DNA from: Micromonospora chokoriensis
GTDB taxonomy: Bacteria; Actinomycetota; Actinomycetes; Mycobacteriales; Micromonosporaceae
Direction of reading: 5' to 3'
DNA length: 64,000 bases
NCBI RefSeq assembly: GCF_000718555.1
Contig: NZ_JOAN01000002.1
Location: 248,001 to 312,000, forward strand
In this document: positions 62,818 to 64,000 of the stretch, in pieces
Layout: each line of letters begins with the position of its first letter
How positions within the stretch are numbered: the stretch's first letter is position 1
The notes under the pieces: generated by a model
Told to the model about the DNA's origin: nothing
Databases searched by the model: none
What the model saw: only the letters and a program-made list of their open reading frames with translations
Made by a program: the position numbers and the translations under genes

Positions 62818-63980
62818 TCCGCCGGCCACGCCTCCCCGCCCCCGAGGACTTCACCGCGCCGTCGCACTCACCGCTGGTCGCCGCCCGGCTCGGGCTCTGG
62901 CTCGGAGTGGCGTTCGGGCTGTGTTTCGCCACCGGGCTGCTCAGCCACTTCATCCAGCACCCGGCGGGCTGGTTCACCTGGCCGACCCGACCGGTCAACC
63001 TCTACCGGGTCACCCAGGGTGTCCATGTGCTCTCCGGCGTCGCGGCGATCCCGTTGCTGCTGGCCAAACTGTGGAGCGTCTACCCCCGGCTGTTCGTCCG
63101 TCCACCCCTGCGCCAGCCGATCCGGTTGTCCGCGCACGCCCTGGAACGGATCTCCGTCCTGGTCCTGGTCTGCGCCGCGTTCTTCGAGCTGGTCACGGGC
63201 TTGTTCAACGCCGCCCAGTCGTACCCGTGGGGCTTCTTCTTCCCGACGGCGCACTACGCGGTCGCCTGGCTGGTGGTGGGTGCGTTGCTGCTGCACGTCG
63301 CGGTGAAGCTCCCGGTCGCCCGCGCGGCGCTGAGCACGTCACTGCGGCGCCGGAGCGGGTTGGAGGCCACCGCCACCGGGCCTGACGATCGAGAATCGGC
63401 TGAGCGACGCGCGTTCCTGCGTACCTCGGCGGGCGTCGCCGGCATCGCCGTGCTGGCCACCGCCGGGGTCACCGTGCCGTGGCTGCGTCGGGTGTCGCCG
63501 CTGGCGTGGCGTTCCGCCTCCGGACCACAGGGCATCCCGATCAACCGGACGGCGGCTGCCGCGCGCATCACCGTTGCACCGGACTGGCGGCTGGAGATCG
63601 TCTGGCCGGGCGGGCGAGACACCCTGTCCCTGGCCGAGCTGGCAGCCCTGCCACAACGCACGGCCGAGCTGCCGATCGCCTGCGTCGAGGGCTGGAGCGC
63701 CTCGGCCCACTGGACCGGCGTACCCGTCGTCGAGCTGCTCCGCTCAGCCGGCGCACCGACCGGCCGACCAGTTCGGATCACCTCACTGGAGGCCGACGGC
63801 CTGTACGCGGCGAGCACACTCCCTGCCGCCCACGCCGGTGACCCGCTGACCCTGCTCGCCCTGCGGATCAATGGCGAGCAGCTCTCGCCCGACCACGGTT
63901 ACCCCTGCCGACTCATCGCGCCGAGCCGGCCGGGCGTCCTGCAGACCAAGTGGGTGGCCCGGCTGGAGGTGTTGCGGTGA
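62814..63980 (+). CDS. Membrane-anchored molybdopterin-dependent oxidoreductase
   Basis: ATG at 62814 overlaps the methyltransferase stop; 388 residues. Four membrane helices (about 25-170) form a cytochrome-b-like bundle with conserved-looking His residues in LLSHFIQH, GVHVL, AHYAV and LLHVAV. A Tat-like ERRAFLRTSAG segment with a fifth hydrophobic helix (about 195-220) leads to a sulfite-oxidase-type molybdopterin domain whose Mo-ligand Cys is in IACVEGWS. It probably works outside the membrane, passing electrons through the helices. The substrate is unknown. Confidence 0.85.
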   Translation: MIRRPRLPAPEDFTAPSHSPLVAARLGLWLGVAFGLCFATGLLSHFIQHPAGWFTWPTRPVNLYRVTQGVHVLSGVAAIPLLLAKLWSVYPRLFVRPPLRQPIRLSAHALERISVLVLVCAAFFELVTGLFNAAQSYPWGFFFPTAHYAVAWLVVGALLLHVAVKLPVARAALSTSLRRRSGLEATATGPDDRESAERRAFLRTSAGVAGIAVLATAGVTVPWLRRVSPLAWRSASGPQGIPINRTAAAARITVAPDWRLEIVWPGGRDTLSLAELAALPQRTAELPIACVEGWSASAHWTGVPVVELLRSAGAPTGRPVRITSLEADGLYAASTLPAAHAGDPLTLLALRINGEQLSPDHGYPCRLIAPSRPGVLQTKWVARLEVLR

Positions 63981-64000
63981 GGACCGTACGACTGCTGCTA
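63977..64000 (+). CDS. Start of the next gene (first eight codons only)
   Basis: GTG at 63977 overlaps the oxidoreductase stop by 4 bases (GTGA), the same coupling as in the rest of the operon; it reads MRTVRLLL, perhaps a signal or membrane segment, and runs off the window. Confidence 0.5.

Overview
This is high-GC actinobacterial DNA. GTG starts, ATGA/GTGA gene overlaps, codon use and gene content all point to Micromonosporaceae, probably Micromonospora or a close relative; this is inferred from style, not from a marker gene. About 46 genes are called. I found no rRNA, tRNA, CRISPR array or intact insertion sequence.

Layout. 1-5.3 kb: end of a secreted GH92 alpha-mannosidase, a GH3 lipoprotein, an HNH-type protein, a MOSC protein and a secreted protein built from three repeats. 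5.5-10.8 kb: a two-gene unit of a single-module NRPS resembling epsilon-poly-lysine synthetase, coupled to an M1 metallopeptidase. 10.9-12.9 kb: siderophore-interacting flavoprotein, Nudix hydrolase, lipoprotein. 13.0-24.9 kb: a 3592-residue Rhs polymorphic toxin (minus strand) ending in a HINT autoprocessing domain and a deaminase-like toxin tip, followed at once by an Imm10-like immunity gene; a short BMP-like protein is encoded divergently.

25.3-46.3 kb is the centrepiece, a RiPP gene cluster for a thiopeptide or linear azole peptide. The precursor (26760-26948) has a 41-residue acidic leader and a 21-residue core made only of Ser, Thr and Cys plus a final Ala. A long minus-strand operon (45.1 to 27.2 kb) encodes an M20 amidohydrolase, a SARP/NB-ARC activator, a ThiF-like leader-binding protein, two full-length YcaO proteins, a SagB-type dehydrogenase, a split LanB dehydratase, an M50 membrane protease with a PqqD-like N-terminus and an ABC exporter. 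A LuxR-type regulator is divergent. Only one small LanB-C/pyridine-synthase-like protein is present where classical thiopeptides need two, so the product may be linear or made by an unusual route.

46.5-54.9 kb: an SDR gene divergent from a tannase/feruloyl-esterase-like gene that leads a LIV-type ABC importer operon closed by a TetR regulator; three matching inverted repeats precede the operon. 55.1-56.3 kb: a metzincin-like secreted protein with a probable leaderless transcript, and a lipoprotein. 56.3-58.0 kb: a two-component system. 58.2-64.0 kb: sugar epimerase, membrane glycosyltransferase-like protein, then a tightly coupled run of GT2, DUF2064, methyltransferase and molybdopterin oxidoreductase; CGTAAG repeats in its promoter recur next to the response regulator.
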